From: JAICXG01 sp963801255 | Lineage (GTDB): Bacteria > Verrucomicrobiota > Verrucomicrobiia > Chthoniobacterales > UBA10450 | NCBI GenBank assembly: GCA_963801255.1 | Contig: CAWDEC010000012.1 | Location: forward strand, 770,501-834,500 | Reading direction: 5' to 3' | Length of the DNA: 64,000 nucleotides | Shown: positions 1 to 8,437 of the stretch, piece by piece | How the letters are laid out: the number at the start of each line of letters is the position of its first letter | Numbering within the stretch: the stretch's first letter is position 1 | Program-made: the position numbers and the translations under genes | The notes under the pieces: model-generated | Seen by the model: only the letters and a program-made list of their open reading frames with translations | What the model was told of the DNA's origin: nothing | Databases searched by the model: none

Positions 1-153
1 ATTCTGCGCCAGCAGGATTTTTAGCCGGTCGACCGCCACCTGGGGCACTCCGTCGCGCAACGGCGCGAGCGCATCCTGCAGGGTCCAGTTTTCCTGCGCG
101 AACGCAGCCGTGACTAACGAAACAAAAACCGTGATAATAACACGCAATTTCAT
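1..153 (-). CDS. Secreted protein, N-terminal fragment (runs off the window)
   Basis: Reading leftwards from an ATG at 153, 51 codons are open to the window edge. The first ~20 residues (MKLRVIITVFVSLVTAAFAQ) form a typical signal peptide ending in an A-x-A-like cleavage site. The mature start (ENWTLQDALAPLRDG...) has no motif I recognise. The start overlaps the uvrA stop as ATGA (150-153), so it is probably translated by coupling with uvrA. The function cannot be told from this fragment. Confidence 0.6.
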   Translation of the reverse strand, partial: MKLRVIITVFVSLVTAAFAQENWTLQDALAPLRDGVPQVAVDRLKILLAQN

Positions 154-3029
154 TTGCCTAACAATGGCCGCAGAAATAGTCCGGTATGGCTTTCCGAGGC
201 ATGCGCCACTTCCTCCGGCGTGCCGGCAGCAACGATCCGTCCCCCTCCCTCACCGCCCTCCGGTCCGAGGTCGATGACCCAATCGGCGCATTTAATCATT
301 TCGAGATTGTGCTCGATCACAACCAGCGTGTTGCCCGCGTCGCGCAATTTCATCAGCACCTGGAGCAGTTTTTCGATGTCGGCAAAGTGCAGCCCGGTGG
401 TGGGTTCGTCGAGGATGTAGAGGGTGCGGCCAGTAGCCTTTTTCGCCAGTTCGGTTGCGAGTTTCACGCGCTGGGCTTCGCCGCCGGAGAGCGTCGTGCC
501 CGATTGACCAAGCCGCAGATAGCCGAGACCGACGTCCTGCAACGCGCTTAACTTATCCGAAACGGTCGGCACGTTACGAAAAAATCGCGCCCCTTCATCG
601 ACTGACATTTCGAGCACATCCGCAATGTTCTTGCCTTTAAAAGTAATCTCGAGCGTTTCGCGGTTGTAACGCTTGCCCTGGCAGACTTCGCAGACGGCGT
701 AGGCATCGGCGAGAAAGTGCATCTCGATCTTAATCAAGCCATCGCCCTGGCAATTTTCGCAGCGGCCGCCTTTCACGTTGAAGCTGAAACGCCCGGCGTT
801 ATAACCGCGAATGCGCGCCGCTGGAAGTTGCGCGAAAAGCTCCCGAATCGGCGTGAAAGCTCCGGTGTAGGTAATCGGATTGGAGCGCGGCGTACGGCCG
901 ATTGCGCTCTGGTCGATGATGATGGCTTTGTCGATTTGGTCGAGCCCACGCAGCTTGCGGTGTTCGCCCGGTTTCTCTTTCGAGTTGTAGAAGTGGCGGA
1001 AGAGCGCGCGGCGCAGAATATCGTCAACAAGGGTCGACTTTCCACTTCCGGAAACACCAGTGACGCAGCTGAAACAGCCTAACGGAAAGGCAGCGTTCAC
1101 ATTTTTGAGGTTATTTTCCGTTGCGCCGACCACCGTGAGCCAGCCCTCCCCGGAGTCGTTAGGGGTACGCGGTTCGGTCCGATGCCGCGGGATAGCAATT
1201 CTCGACCGGCCGGACAGATAAGCGGCCGTCGGAGAATTCTTCGCCTGGAGTATTTCCACCAGCGTTCCCTGCGCCACGATCTCGCCACCGCGCGGGCCGG
1301 CATCGGGGCCTAGATCAAGAATGTGATCGGCAGCGCGAATCGTCTCCTCATCGTGTTCGACAACAATGACGGAATTCCCTAGGTCGCGCAGCCGTCGCAG
1401 CGTGCCAATCAGTCGAGCGTTGTCCCGCTGGTGCAGCCCGATGCTCGGCTCATCGAGCACATAAAGAACACCGGCCAAGCCGGATCCGATTTGCGTGGCA
1501 AGGCGAATGCGTTGCGCTTCGCCGCCGGAGAGAGTGCCGCTTTCGCGATTGAGCGTGAGATAATCGAGGCCGACTTCCAGCAGGAACTCGAGGCGCGAAG
1601 CAATCTCGTGCACCACTTCGGAAACAATGGTGCGTTGTTGCTCGCTAAGTTTGAGTTGTCCGACGAACTGCGCGGCTTCGGCAACCGTTTGCTCGCAAAA
1701 TTGATGGATGTTGAGCTCGCGTCCATCTTCGCAGGCAATCGTAACCCCAAGGATTTCCGGTTTGAGGCGTGCGCCGTGGCAGACCGAGCATTCCGCGCGA
1801 TTCATGAAAGCGCGTATGCGGCTGCGTGTGATTTCGCTTTCGGTCTCGCCGTAGAGCCGCTCCATCTGCGGGAGCAAACCTTCGAACGGCCGGGAAGTCT
1901 TACTCGTCACTTTGCCGTTGCCGCCAAAGCTCATTTCGATCGGCTTATCGCCCGTGCCGAAGTAAAGCGCCTGCTTAAAGTCGTTAGGCAATTCCGCGAA
2001 CGGTATTTCATCCGAAACAGCAAAATGCCTAACGAGCGCCGTTTGCAGGCCCCGGTAGTAGGCCTGCATCCGTTTCGTCCCGCGCCGCCACGGCACAATC
2101 GCGCCTTCCGCGAGCGATTTTGCTGGATCGGTCACCATCAACTCCAGATCACAAACCAGCTGCGTTCCCAGTCCGTGACAGGCGGGACAGGCGCCGAAGT
2201 GGCTGTTGAAGGAGAAATGTTTTGGGGTGAGCTGACCTAACGAGAAGTTGGTTTCGGGATTTCCGTAGTCGGTCGAATAGCGAACTTCCTGCCATTCGCC
2301 ACCCTGATCGCGCAGGACAATGACCTTGTTGTCGCCCCACTTCAGAGCCGTTTCGACCGAGTCCGCCAGACGCGGACGCAGGCCATCTCGAATCGCCAGC
2401 CGATCGACCACCGCCTCAATCGTGTGCCGCTCGCCCTTCTTCAGCCGAATCGGTTCCGGTCGCGCCAGTTCGATAATGTCGCCATCAACGCGAATGCGAA
2501 CGAAGCCTTCCCGCCGCGTCTTTTCGATGACGTCGCGAAATTCTCCCACTTTATTCCGCACCAACGGCGCCAGCAGGATGATTCGCGTCTCCTCCGGGGA
2601 GGCCAGTATTTGATCAACGATCTGCTGCGGCGATTGGCGAAAAATGGGGCGGCCGGTCACCGGGTCGTGCGGTTGTCCGACGGCGGAGAAAAGGACGCGG
2701 AGATAATCGTAAATCTCCGTCGTAGTGGCGATGATGGAGCGCGGGTTTGCGCCGGAGCTGCGCTGTTCAATGGCAATGGCTGGCGAGAGGCCTTCTATAA
2801 AATCCACGTCCGGTTTCTCCATCTGGTCGAGAAACTGCCGGGCATAAGCGGAAAGACTTTCAACGTAACGTCGCTGGCCTTCGGCGTAGAGGGTGTCGAA
2901 GGCGAGCGAGGATTTGCCGGAGCCGCTCAGGCCCGTGATAACGACCAACTTTTCCCGCGGAATCTCGACGTGGAGATTCTTCAGATTATGCTGGCGTGCT
3001 CCGCTGATCTTGATACTCTTTGCAGGCAT
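150..3029 (-). CDS. uvrA: Excinuclease ABC subunit A (UvrA)
   Basis: DNA-damage recognition ATPase of nucleotide excision repair. It works as a dimer with UvrB in the cytoplasm. About 959 residues from the chosen start, the normal family size. Visible features: a first Walker A (GLSGSGKSS) near the N-terminus; the ArgLysGln-rich YVESLSAYARQFL segment; a first zinc-finger CPACHGLG; an ABC signature LSGGEAQRIRLA; a second Walker A (GVSGSGKST); a second zinc finger with CENCQGDG and CEVCQGKRY; and a second LSGGEAQRVKLA followed by the Walker B YILDEPTTGLH. The frame stays open to 3125, but the ATG at 3029 (MPAKSIKISGARQHNLKN) matches the family N-terminus and avoids overlap with the divergent gene at 3095. 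A secreted-protein gene follows with an ATGA overlap. Confidence 0.97.
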   Translation of the reverse strand: MPAKSIKISGARQHNLKNLHVEIPREKLVVITGLSGSGKSSLAFDTLYAEGQRRYVESLSAYARQFLDQMEKPDVDFIEGLSPAIAIEQRSSGANPRSIIATTTEIYDYLRVLFSAVGQPHDPVTGRPIFRQSPQQIVDQILASPEETRIILLAPLVRNKVGEFRDVIEKTRREGFVRIRVDGDIIELARPEPIRLKKGERHTIEAVVDRLAIRDGLRPRLADSVETALKWGDNKVIVLRDQGGEWQEVRYSTDYGNPETNFSLGQLTPKHFSFNSHFGACPACHGLGTQLVCDLELMVTDPAKSLAEGAIVPWRRGTKRMQAYYRGLQTALVRHFAVSDEIPFAELPNDFKQALYFGTGDKPIEMSFGGNGKVTSKTSRPFEGLLPQMERLYGETESEITRSRIRAFMNRAECSVCHGARLKPEILGVTIACEDGRELNIHQFCEQTVAEAAQFVGQLKLSEQQRTIVSEVVHEIASRLEFLLEVGLDYLTLNRESGTLSGGEAQRIRLATQIGSGLAGVLYVLDEPSIGLHQRDNARLIGTLRRLRDLGNSVIVVEHDEETIRAADHILDLGPDAGPRGGEIVAQGTLVEILQAKNSPTAAYLSGRSRIAIPRHRTEPRTPNDSGEGWLTVVGATENNLKNVNAAFPLGCFSCVTGVSGSGKSTLVDDILRRALFRHFYNSKEKPGEHRKLRGLDQIDKAIIIDQSAIGRTPRSNPITYTGAFTPIRELFAQLPAARIRGYNAGRFSFNVKGGRCENCQGDGLIKIEMHFLADAYAVCEVCQGKRYNRETLEITFKGKNIADVLEMSVDEGARFFRNVPTVSDKLSALQDVGLGYLRLGQSGTTLSGGEAQRVKLATELAKKATGRTLYILDEPTTGLHFADIEKLLQVLMKLRDAGNTLVVIEHNLEMIKCADWVIDLGPEGGEGGGRIVAAGTPEEVAHASESHTGLFLRPLLGK

Positions 3030-3094
3030 CGGACGGAATTTGTCGAACCGATTAGTCAAGCACAGCCGTCCAATTTCTCCAGCGAATTTGACCG

Positions 3095-3355
3095 ATGATG
3101 AGCGATCAGTTGAGTAGCATTCCACAAGAAGAATTGGCGCAGTTGCAGAAGAAGTTCAGCGAGATCAAACACTCGATAAACAACGCGCTCGCCGTCATGA
3201 TGGCCCTGTCCGAGATGTCGCAACGCCGACCGGATTATGCCGAAAAACTGGCCAGCACAGTCCTTTCGAAAGCGCCTCAGATCGTGACCAGCCTGCAGGA
3301 GTTCACACAGATTTTGAACGACAAAGCAGGCGTCAAACCTGCTGAGAAAGCCTGA
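3095..3355 (+). CDS. Small DHp-like helical protein (hypothetical)
   Basis: 86 residues, divergent from uvrA; two in-frame ATGs at 3095 and 3098 are both possible starts. The sequence is almost entirely predicted helix and contains EIKHSINNALAVMMALSEM, then LQEFTQILNDK. The His-x-x-x-Asn-Asn-x-Leu pattern resembles the phospho-acceptor H-box of histidine-kinase dimerisation domains, but there is no ATPase domain and no partner kinase nearby. It could be a stand-alone phosphotransfer-like helical hairpin or an unrelated coiled coil. No transmembrane segment or signal peptide is visible. Real coding is likely because the opposite-strand frame has no recognisable content. Confidence 0.6.
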   Translation: MMSDQLSSIPQEELAQLQKKFSEIKHSINNALAVMMALSEMSQRRPDYAEKLASTVLSKAPQIVTSLQEFTQILNDKAGVKPAEKA

Positions 3356-3404
3356 CGAACGCCGGCAGTCAAGCGGGCGAACCACGCTGGCAGCGCGCAG
3401 GCTG

Positions 3405-4502
3405 CTAAAGCGCCAATAGCAATTCGGCTATCTCCAACGAAGCGCGTGGACGGCTCAGTGCGCTAATATTTCGCGACCACTCGCCCCAGACCTGCCCATT
3501 GTTCGCCATCGCGCGTTCAACTGCGGCGGCGATGGAATCCGGCGTCATTGCCACCACTCCGGCTCTCGATTCCTCAATCAGCTGCGCGTTGCCTTCCTCC
3601 TGACCAGGCACGACCTGGCTGATGATTATCGGACATTCCGCCGCGATCGCTTCCTGCGTCGTCGCGCCGCCGGCTTTGCTGATCAGGAGGTGACTCTCGC
3701 GCATGAGGCGCGGCAACTGGTCAGTCCAGCCGACGATTTCAAACGTGCACCCCGCTTGTGCATTCACTGCCTCCACCACGCGCCGAAGACGCTTATCGCG
3801 TCCCACGGTGACGGTCAGGCAAACGTTAGGCAAACGCACCAATCGCTCGATGACCTCGGTCGCAACTCGGCCGCCGGCGTTGATCATATAGAGGAGGCGC
3901 CAATCCTCCTGCGCGCCCGGTCGCGTCCGCGGCTGGCGAAGCGCGGCGAATTTCGGCGAAACGGGAAAACCCATGACTCGTACCTTCTCGCCCGGCACCT
4001 GCGCCCTTTTCAGTCTCGCCGCCGTCACTTCGTTAGGCACGAGAAACAAGTCGGCAGCGCCGCGATACCAGATGGCGTTGACGGTGATCGAATCGGTAAC
4101 GCAAACCACCCGTCGAAAAAGTGCCGGCCTCGCTCCGAGAATCGCTTCCAGCAAGTACGGATAAGCCGGGTAGACCATCACCACCGCTGTCGGCTGAAAA
4201 CGCGCCAGTAACCGGCTCAATCGCCCCCTGGCCAGAAACAGCCAGCGCAGACCCGGCCCGTACTCTTCCCGCCGATCGAGCCACTGATAAAGTCTACTCC
4301 ATGAGCGCGGCGCGCGGTTGATCAGGGCAAGATAGCTTTTGCGCGCCAGGTCGTTGGCTATCCCGTAAGTCTCGGCAAAAATATCGTGGACTTCGGCCGC
4401 CGCCGTGGGGTCGACCGCTGTCAGCCCATCGTGCATCCCGCGCGCCGCGGCATTGTGTCCCTCGCCGAAACCGGCGGTCAAAATCAGGATGCGTTTACCC
4501 AT
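3405..4502 (-). CDS. MGDG-synthase/UgtP-type glycosyltransferase
   Basis: 365 residues. Family knowledge: GT28-type enzymes of this shape transfer galactose or glucose from a UDP-sugar to diacylglycerol at the inner membrane face, giving glycolipids. The N-terminus RILILTAGFGEGHNAAARG is the hallmark GxGHxxAA loop of the MGDG synthase N-domain. The C-terminal half has the UDP-binding signature LLISKAGGATTQEAIAAECP followed by PGQEEGNAQLI. Residues ~30-70 resemble the acceptor-binding segment (IANDLARKSYLALINRAP). No signal peptide is present. It is divergent from the YihY gene. Its start codon overlaps a 14 bp direct repeat. The exact sugar and acceptor are not determinable. Confidence 0.85.
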   Translation of the reverse strand: MGKRILILTAGFGEGHNAAARGMHDGLTAVDPTAAAEVHDIFAETYGIANDLARKSYLALINRAPRSWSRLYQWLDRREEYGPGLRWLFLARGRLSRLLARFQPTAVVMVYPAYPYLLEAILGARPALFRRVVCVTDSITVNAIWYRGAADLFLVPNEVTAARLKRAQVPGEKVRVMGFPVSPKFAALRQPRTRPGAQEDWRLLYMINAGGRVATEVIERLVRLPNVCLTVTVGRDKRLRRVVEAVNAQAGCTFEIVGWTDQLPRLMRESHLLISKAGGATTQEAIAAECPIIISQVVPGQEEGNAQLIEESRAGVVAMTPDSIAAAVERAMANNGQVWGEWSRNISALSRPRASLEIAELLLAL

Positions 4503-4529
4503 TCGTTAGGCTCGACCCATTCGTTAGGC
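4498..4529. repeat. Two 14 bp direct repeats in a divergent promoter region
   Basis: The 14-mer CCCATTCGTTAGGC occurs at 4498-4511 and again at 4516-4529, an 18 bp period. The first copy includes the glycosyltransferase start codon (CAT on the plus strand at 4500-4502). Each copy contains the genome-frequent heptamer CGTTAGG. It may be an operator for the divergent pair or simply a doubled copy of the common motif. Confidence 0.5.
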
Positions 4530-4590
4530 GCAGAGGCTGGGCGAGAGTTTAATGACAATCCCCGCGCGGCAAAGTAAACTTCGCCCGGCA

Positions 4591-5484
4591 ATGAAATTTC
4601 TCCGACTCATCGGAAGAGTGGTGCGTCGCCTCGTTTGGGAAACAGCGACTGACGAAACGATGGGACTATCCGCACAGATGGCTTATCAGATGCTCTTCAC
4701 TCTCGCCCCGGGTCTTCTTTTTCTCTGGCATCTGCTCGGCCTTTTTGGCACCGACCCGGCCAAGTTGCACAAGATGCTCGGCGTGGTGCGCGCTTTCCTT
4801 CCGCCCGATCCAAAGGTCCAGGAAATTCTCGACACGATCGTGGCCAATGTCATCGTTACCGGCCGTGGGGGCGCCCTCGTCACCGCCGGCATCATTCTCG
4901 GCATCTACCTTGGCACGCTTTTCATCTCCACCATCTCGCACGCACTTAGCCGCACCCACGGCGTAACCGAAACGCGCAACTGGTGGTCGAAATACATTAT
5001 CTCATTCCTCCTTCTTTTTTGGTTTGGCATCACCATTCTCCTTGCCTTCAATCTCACCGTTTTTGGAGAAACCCTTGCCGGGATTGCAGAGGTCAATTTT
5101 CAGTTGCGGATTCCGCTCCAGGACTGGGTCGCGGCGCTGAATCTTCCCTTTACTGCCATCGCGCTCGTTATCCTTGCGCTCGCTCTCTATCTTCTCACAC
5201 CCGAGAATTACCTCACCATTCGTCAGGCTCTTCCGGGCGCAATATTCTTTTCTGCCGGCTGGATGACGATGACCAAGCTCTTCCAGCTCTACGTTGCGCG
5301 TTACGATCGTTATAACCCGACTTATCTCGCCCTTGCCTCTATCATCATGCTTCTTACCTGGATGTATCTCACCTGTCTCCTTCTTTTGTTAGGCGGGAAA
5401 TTGAACGCCATCCTGCGCCGCGAAAGCGAGCGGGCTGCACTGCGGGCAGAGCAGGACGCGCCTCCCGAAGCCCATCCCGCCTGA
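4591..5484 (+). CDS. YihY/BrkB family inner-membrane protein
   Basis: About 297 residues from the ATG at 4591 (MKFLRLIGRVVRRLVWE). An in-frame ATG at 4552 with a GAGAG stretch upstream is an alternative start adding 13 residues. The family has six transmembrane helices, matching hydrophobic stretches here: MLFTLAPGLLFLWHLLGLF, ALVTAGIILGIYLGTLFI, YIISFLLLFWFGITILLAF, LPFTAIALVILALALYLL, ALPGAIFFSAGWMT and ASIIMLLTWMYLTCLLLLLG. The conserved YxxLFTLAP region after helix 1 and the LLTWMYL motif in the last helix fit BrkB/YihY proteins. The function is poorly defined; it was once misnamed ribonuclease BN. The last helix carries TTG TTA GGC, one of the recurrent GTTAGG contexts. Confidence 0.9.
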   Translation: MKFLRLIGRVVRRLVWETATDETMGLSAQMAYQMLFTLAPGLLFLWHLLGLFGTDPAKLHKMLGVVRAFLPPDPKVQEILDTIVANVIVTGRGGALVTAGIILGIYLGTLFISTISHALSRTHGVTETRNWWSKYIISFLLLFWFGITILLAFNLTVFGETLAGIAEVNFQLRIPLQDWVAALNLPFTAIALVILALALYLLTPENYLTIRQALPGAIFFSAGWMTMTKLFQLYVARYDRYNPTYLALASIIMLLTWMYLTCLLLLLGGKLNAILRRESERAALRAEQDAPPEAHPA

Positions 5485-5496
5485 TTTGATCGCGCC

Positions 5497-6501
5497 TTGA
5501 GCCAATCGCGTTCAAAGATTCACTGGTTTCACCTGCTCTGGTGTTTGCTGCTCGTGGCTGCATTCCTCGGCACGATCACGCGTGCGGAGCTGACTGAGGA
5601 AGAAAAGAGGCAGCTTTTCCTCAAAGCGCGCGAACAAATGCGCACCGTCCCGACACCGACTCCCTCCGCCACGCCACGCCACAAACCAAAAGCCGCCAAA
5701 CATCCACCAGCGAAAAAGAAGAATTCCAAGATCTCCCCAGAGCCGGAGGAAAAAGCATCCCGCACTCCGCGCCCCAAATTGGAGGAAAAAGAAGAAACAC
5801 CGATGCCCCGGGCGAGTGAAACTCCCGCACACTATCCCTCGCCTAACGAGTCAAAGGTGTCGCCTGCTGCCTCTCCGCCGGCAGCAGCAGAAACGCCGGC
5901 TCCCTCTCCCCGATCTGCGCAGGTGGTGGTGACGAAAGATGGTTATCAAAAACCGCATGGCTTCTCGCTCCTGCCTTTTAGCCTCTTCGGCAAACGCTAC
6001 CAGTATCTGACGCGTTCCGTACGCGCAGAGATCGATCACGCCGCGGTCCTGCGCGAGCGCTGGCGCTTCATCATTGTGCACAATAGCGGCACACGGCAGG
6101 GTAACGCGCGTATCTTCGATTACTATCACCGTAACGTTCGTCGCATGCGCAATGGCCTGGCCTATCACTTCGTCATCGGTAACGGCACTTCCTCCGGCAA
6201 CGGCGAGATTGAGGTGGGCGATCGCTGGCGACGTCAGATCAACGGCGGCCACGTGCATAGCGATTACCTGAACAATATCTCGTTAGGGATTTGTCTCGTC
6301 GGAGATTTCAATCGCGACCAACCCACCCGCGCTCAGCTCGATTCCTGTGACGAACTTATTCGCTACCTGCGGGCGCGCTGCGGAAAAGTCGACCATCACG
6401 ACATCCCGGTGCGTCCTCATCGCGAGATGAATCCGCCGCGCTGGCCAACGGATTGTCCCGGCGACGAATTTCCCTACCGCTGGTTTGGGCAGTTTCGTTA
6501 G
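5497..6501 (+). CDS. N-acetylmuramoyl-L-alanine amidase (Amidase_2/PGRP fold), membrane-anchored
   Basis: 334 residues from a TTG start. Layout: an N-terminal membrane anchor or signal (WFHLLWCLLLVAAFLGTIT, residues ~10-29); a long Pro/Lys/Glu-rich linker (~50-145) suited to spanning the periplasm or wall; and a C-terminal Amidase_2 domain (~175-330). Candidate zinc ligands are the His in IIVHNSGT, the His in GGHVHSDY, and the late motif RPHREMNPPRWPTDCPG, which matches the family GHRD...TDCPG block. The usual reaction is cleavage of the MurNAc-L-Ala amide in peptidoglycan. The first ligand context is IVHNSG rather than the commoner IHHT. The stop TAG lies inside a CGTTAGG motif (6499-6501). 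Confidence 0.88.
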   Translation: MSQSRSKIHWFHLLWCLLLVAAFLGTITRAELTEEEKRQLFLKAREQMRTVPTPTPSATPRHKPKAAKHPPAKKKNSKISPEPEEKASRTPRPKLEEKEETPMPRASETPAHYPSPNESKVSPAASPPAAAETPAPSPRSAQVVVTKDGYQKPHGFSLLPFSLFGKRYQYLTRSVRAEIDHAAVLRERWRFIIVHNSGTRQGNARIFDYYHRNVRRMRNGLAYHFVIGNGTSSGNGEIEVGDRWRRQINGGHVHSDYLNNISLGICLVGDFNRDQPTRAQLDSCDELIRYLRARCGKVDHHDIPVRPHREMNPPRWPTDCPGDEFPYRWFGQFR

Positions 6502-6677
6502 GCCAAGGAATGAACCAAACCCGGTTCTTGCCTGTTCGCCGGCGATTTTAAGCTTGTCATGCACAACCCAGTCTGTGCAGGCTTGGACAGCTTCGCCGAG
6601 CGCTTTGGCTCCGACGGCCGGACGAAGTTGTTTCGACTCGCAGACTCACCACACAAAAAGAAATGAGGTCTATCATC

Positions 6678-8135
6678 ATGAAAGCATGCAGCAAATTGTT
6701 CTTATTCCTTCTCCTGACTTCAAGCGCTTCCGCACAGTGGTCCGAGGTGCCTTCCGGCACGACCCATGACTTGCGCGGGACTTATCTCCTGGATTCCGGT
6801 GTTGGCTACGTGATTGGTGATTCTGGAACGGTTCTTAAGTCCACTGACCGCGGACTGACTTGGACCACGTTGAGCTCCGGAACCACACAAAATCTCTATG
6901 ATGTTTATTTCTTCAACGACACAGAAGGATTGGTCGTAGGAGACAACGGCTTAATCCGGCGGACCACGGACGGCGGCGCCACTTGGAGCACCGTTACGAG
7001 CGGGGTGAGAGATAGCTTGCGCTCCGTTTCTTTCAGCGGCGCTAACGGGATCTGCGGCGGCTTATCACAGGACATCCTCTATTCAATCGATTCCGGAGCC
7101 ACATGGAAGGTGTCTCAAAAGGGTTTCTTCGGTGGCGGCTTCTTCGGCGCACATATGATTAACCCCACCGTTGGCTTTATCTCGGGCCAGAATTCGATCT
7201 TTCAAGCGCTCGCCGGCGTGACGGTCGACGGCGGCGTAAACTGGACCTTTCATCCTTTCTATTTCAACGGTAACGAGGGCACAGCTGATGACGTCTTCTT
7301 CCTTGACGATATGACTGGCGTTACTTCAGGCGTTCTCTTTGATAATGAAGGCGCTATCTCGCGCACAACCGACGGCGGGGCCGACTGGAGCTCTACTCTG
7401 TTCCCAAACGGTGTGCAGGGCATCGATTTCCCATCTCCCACCTCCGGCTATGCTGTCGGCTTCTTTGGCACAATCCTGAAATCCACGGACCTTGGCCTAA
7501 CCTGGACGTCGCAGGATAGCGGCATATCGACAGATCTTCTTGACGTTCACTTCTTGAGCGATGGTCTAACTGGGGTCGCTGTGGGAGTTGGTGGCACGAT
7601 TTTGCGGACAACAAATGGCGGCCAGTCTGGAGACTTGGAACTGCTCGCGGCGGCTTCGCGCAAAATGCACTTTGATATCGCACTACCGCTGACAGGCGCA
7701 CCCGGGATTGAGTGTCGTGATGGCCGTCTCAAGGTGCTTTTCACCTTCAATCGCCCGATTGCTTCGGTGGATGATGTCACTTCATCCTGTGGCGCAGTCA
7801 ATCAAGCGTTTGTTGACGAGTCTGACCCAACCACACTTCTCATAAGTCTAACACGAGCTCGTTGCAGTGGTGAGTATGTCACTCTTACATTGACCGGCAT
7901 AAACGATGACGAAGGTGGCGTGCTTCCATCGGCGTCTGTTACTCTTGGAGTTCTGACCGGCGACATCAATGGCGACGGCGTTGTCAATAGCCAAGACGTC
8001 GACGAGCTCACAGCCGATCGTGGACAGGCGACTAATGAAACCAATTTCCGCGCAGATCTGGATGCTGACGGCCGCATCGATTCCACGGACGTAAAGCGTC
8101 TCCGAGCTGCACTCGGAATGACCTTGTCGCCCTGA
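6678..8135 (+). CDS. Secreted YCF48-like/BNR repeat protein with dockerin-like C-terminus
   Basis: About 485 residues from the ATG at 6678, which has GAGG 8 nt upstream; an in-frame ATG at 6663 is less likely. A signal peptide (MKACSKLFLFLLLTSSASAQ) is followed by ~6 blades with the pattern GxxGTILKSTDxGxTWT (e.g. GDSGTVLKSTDRGLTW, GDNGLIRRTTDGGATW, GFFGTILKSTDLGLTW, GVGGTILRTTNGG), typical of photosystem II assembly factor YCF48-like propellers. The C-terminal ~60 residues contain two EF-hand-like loops (GDINGDGVVNSQDV and ADLDADGRIDSTDV) characteristic of dockerin type I domains. Probably exported and calcium-binding. No cohesin partner is visible, so a cellulosome role is not implied. Confidence 0.85.
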   Translation: MKACSKLFLFLLLTSSASAQWSEVPSGTTHDLRGTYLLDSGVGYVIGDSGTVLKSTDRGLTWTTLSSGTTQNLYDVYFFNDTEGLVVGDNGLIRRTTDGGATWSTVTSGVRDSLRSVSFSGANGICGGLSQDILYSIDSGATWKVSQKGFFGGGFFGAHMINPTVGFISGQNSIFQALAGVTVDGGVNWTFHPFYFNGNEGTADDVFFLDDMTGVTSGVLFDNEGAISRTTDGGADWSSTLFPNGVQGIDFPSPTSGYAVGFFGTILKSTDLGLTWTSQDSGISTDLLDVHFLSDGLTGVAVGVGGTILRTTNGGQSGDLELLAAASRKMHFDIALPLTGAPGIECRDGRLKVLFTFNRPIASVDDVTSSCGAVNQAFVDESDPTTLLISLTRARCSGEYVTLTLTGINDDEGGVLPSASVTLGVLTGDINGDGVVNSQDVDELTADRGQATNETNFRADLDADGRIDSTDVKRLRAALGMTLSP

Positions 8136-8210
8136 TCAAGGATTCCCAATTGCGGACCTCCACGACCGCAAAAAGGTTGACGACTGAAAAGCGAATGAAA
8201 GATTCGTCAA

Positions 8211-8429
8211 ATGAAGTTGCTGATCTTTTTCGTCGGCTGGTGCATTCTACTGGTTCTAAGTTGGCCAATTGCATTCTTGGCGTTGATTCTCTTTCCGATC
8301 GTTTGGCTGGCGGCCCTACCCTTCCGTCTCGTCGGAATAACCTTTGAGGCGTTTTTCGCTTTTCTTCGTGCCTTATTTCTTCTCCCGGCGCGTCTGCTCG
8401 GCGGAAATCGCAGCTCGCGCCAGGCCTGA
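8211..8429 (+). CDS. Small two-helix membrane protein (hypothetical)
   Basis: 72 residues: a hydrophobic N-terminal half (LLIFFVGWCILLVLSWPIAF and LALILFPIVWLAALPF), a second hydrophobic segment (FEAFFAFLRALFLLPARLL) and a short basic tail. The ATG at 8211 stands 8 nt upstream of the next gene's start, so the two probably share a transcript. No family recognised. The hydrophobic pattern on this strand makes coding more credible than the overlapping antisense frames. Confidence 0.6.
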   Translation: MKLLIFFVGWCILLVLSWPIAFLALILFPIVWLAALPFRLVGITFEAFFAFLRALFLLPARLLGGNRSSRQA

Positions 8430-8437
8430 GCATCTTT

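Noticed and set aside
1431..2240. 269-residue plus-strand ORF inside uvrA
   Set aside because: It lies fully antisense to the strongly conserved uvrA gene and shows no recognisable motif; a shadow of GC-rich coding.
6678..8135. Photosynthesis-related gene because of YCF48 similarity
   Set aside because: YCF48-like propeller repeats are widespread in non-phototrophs; the dockerin tail and lack of photosystem genes argue for a generic secreted protein.
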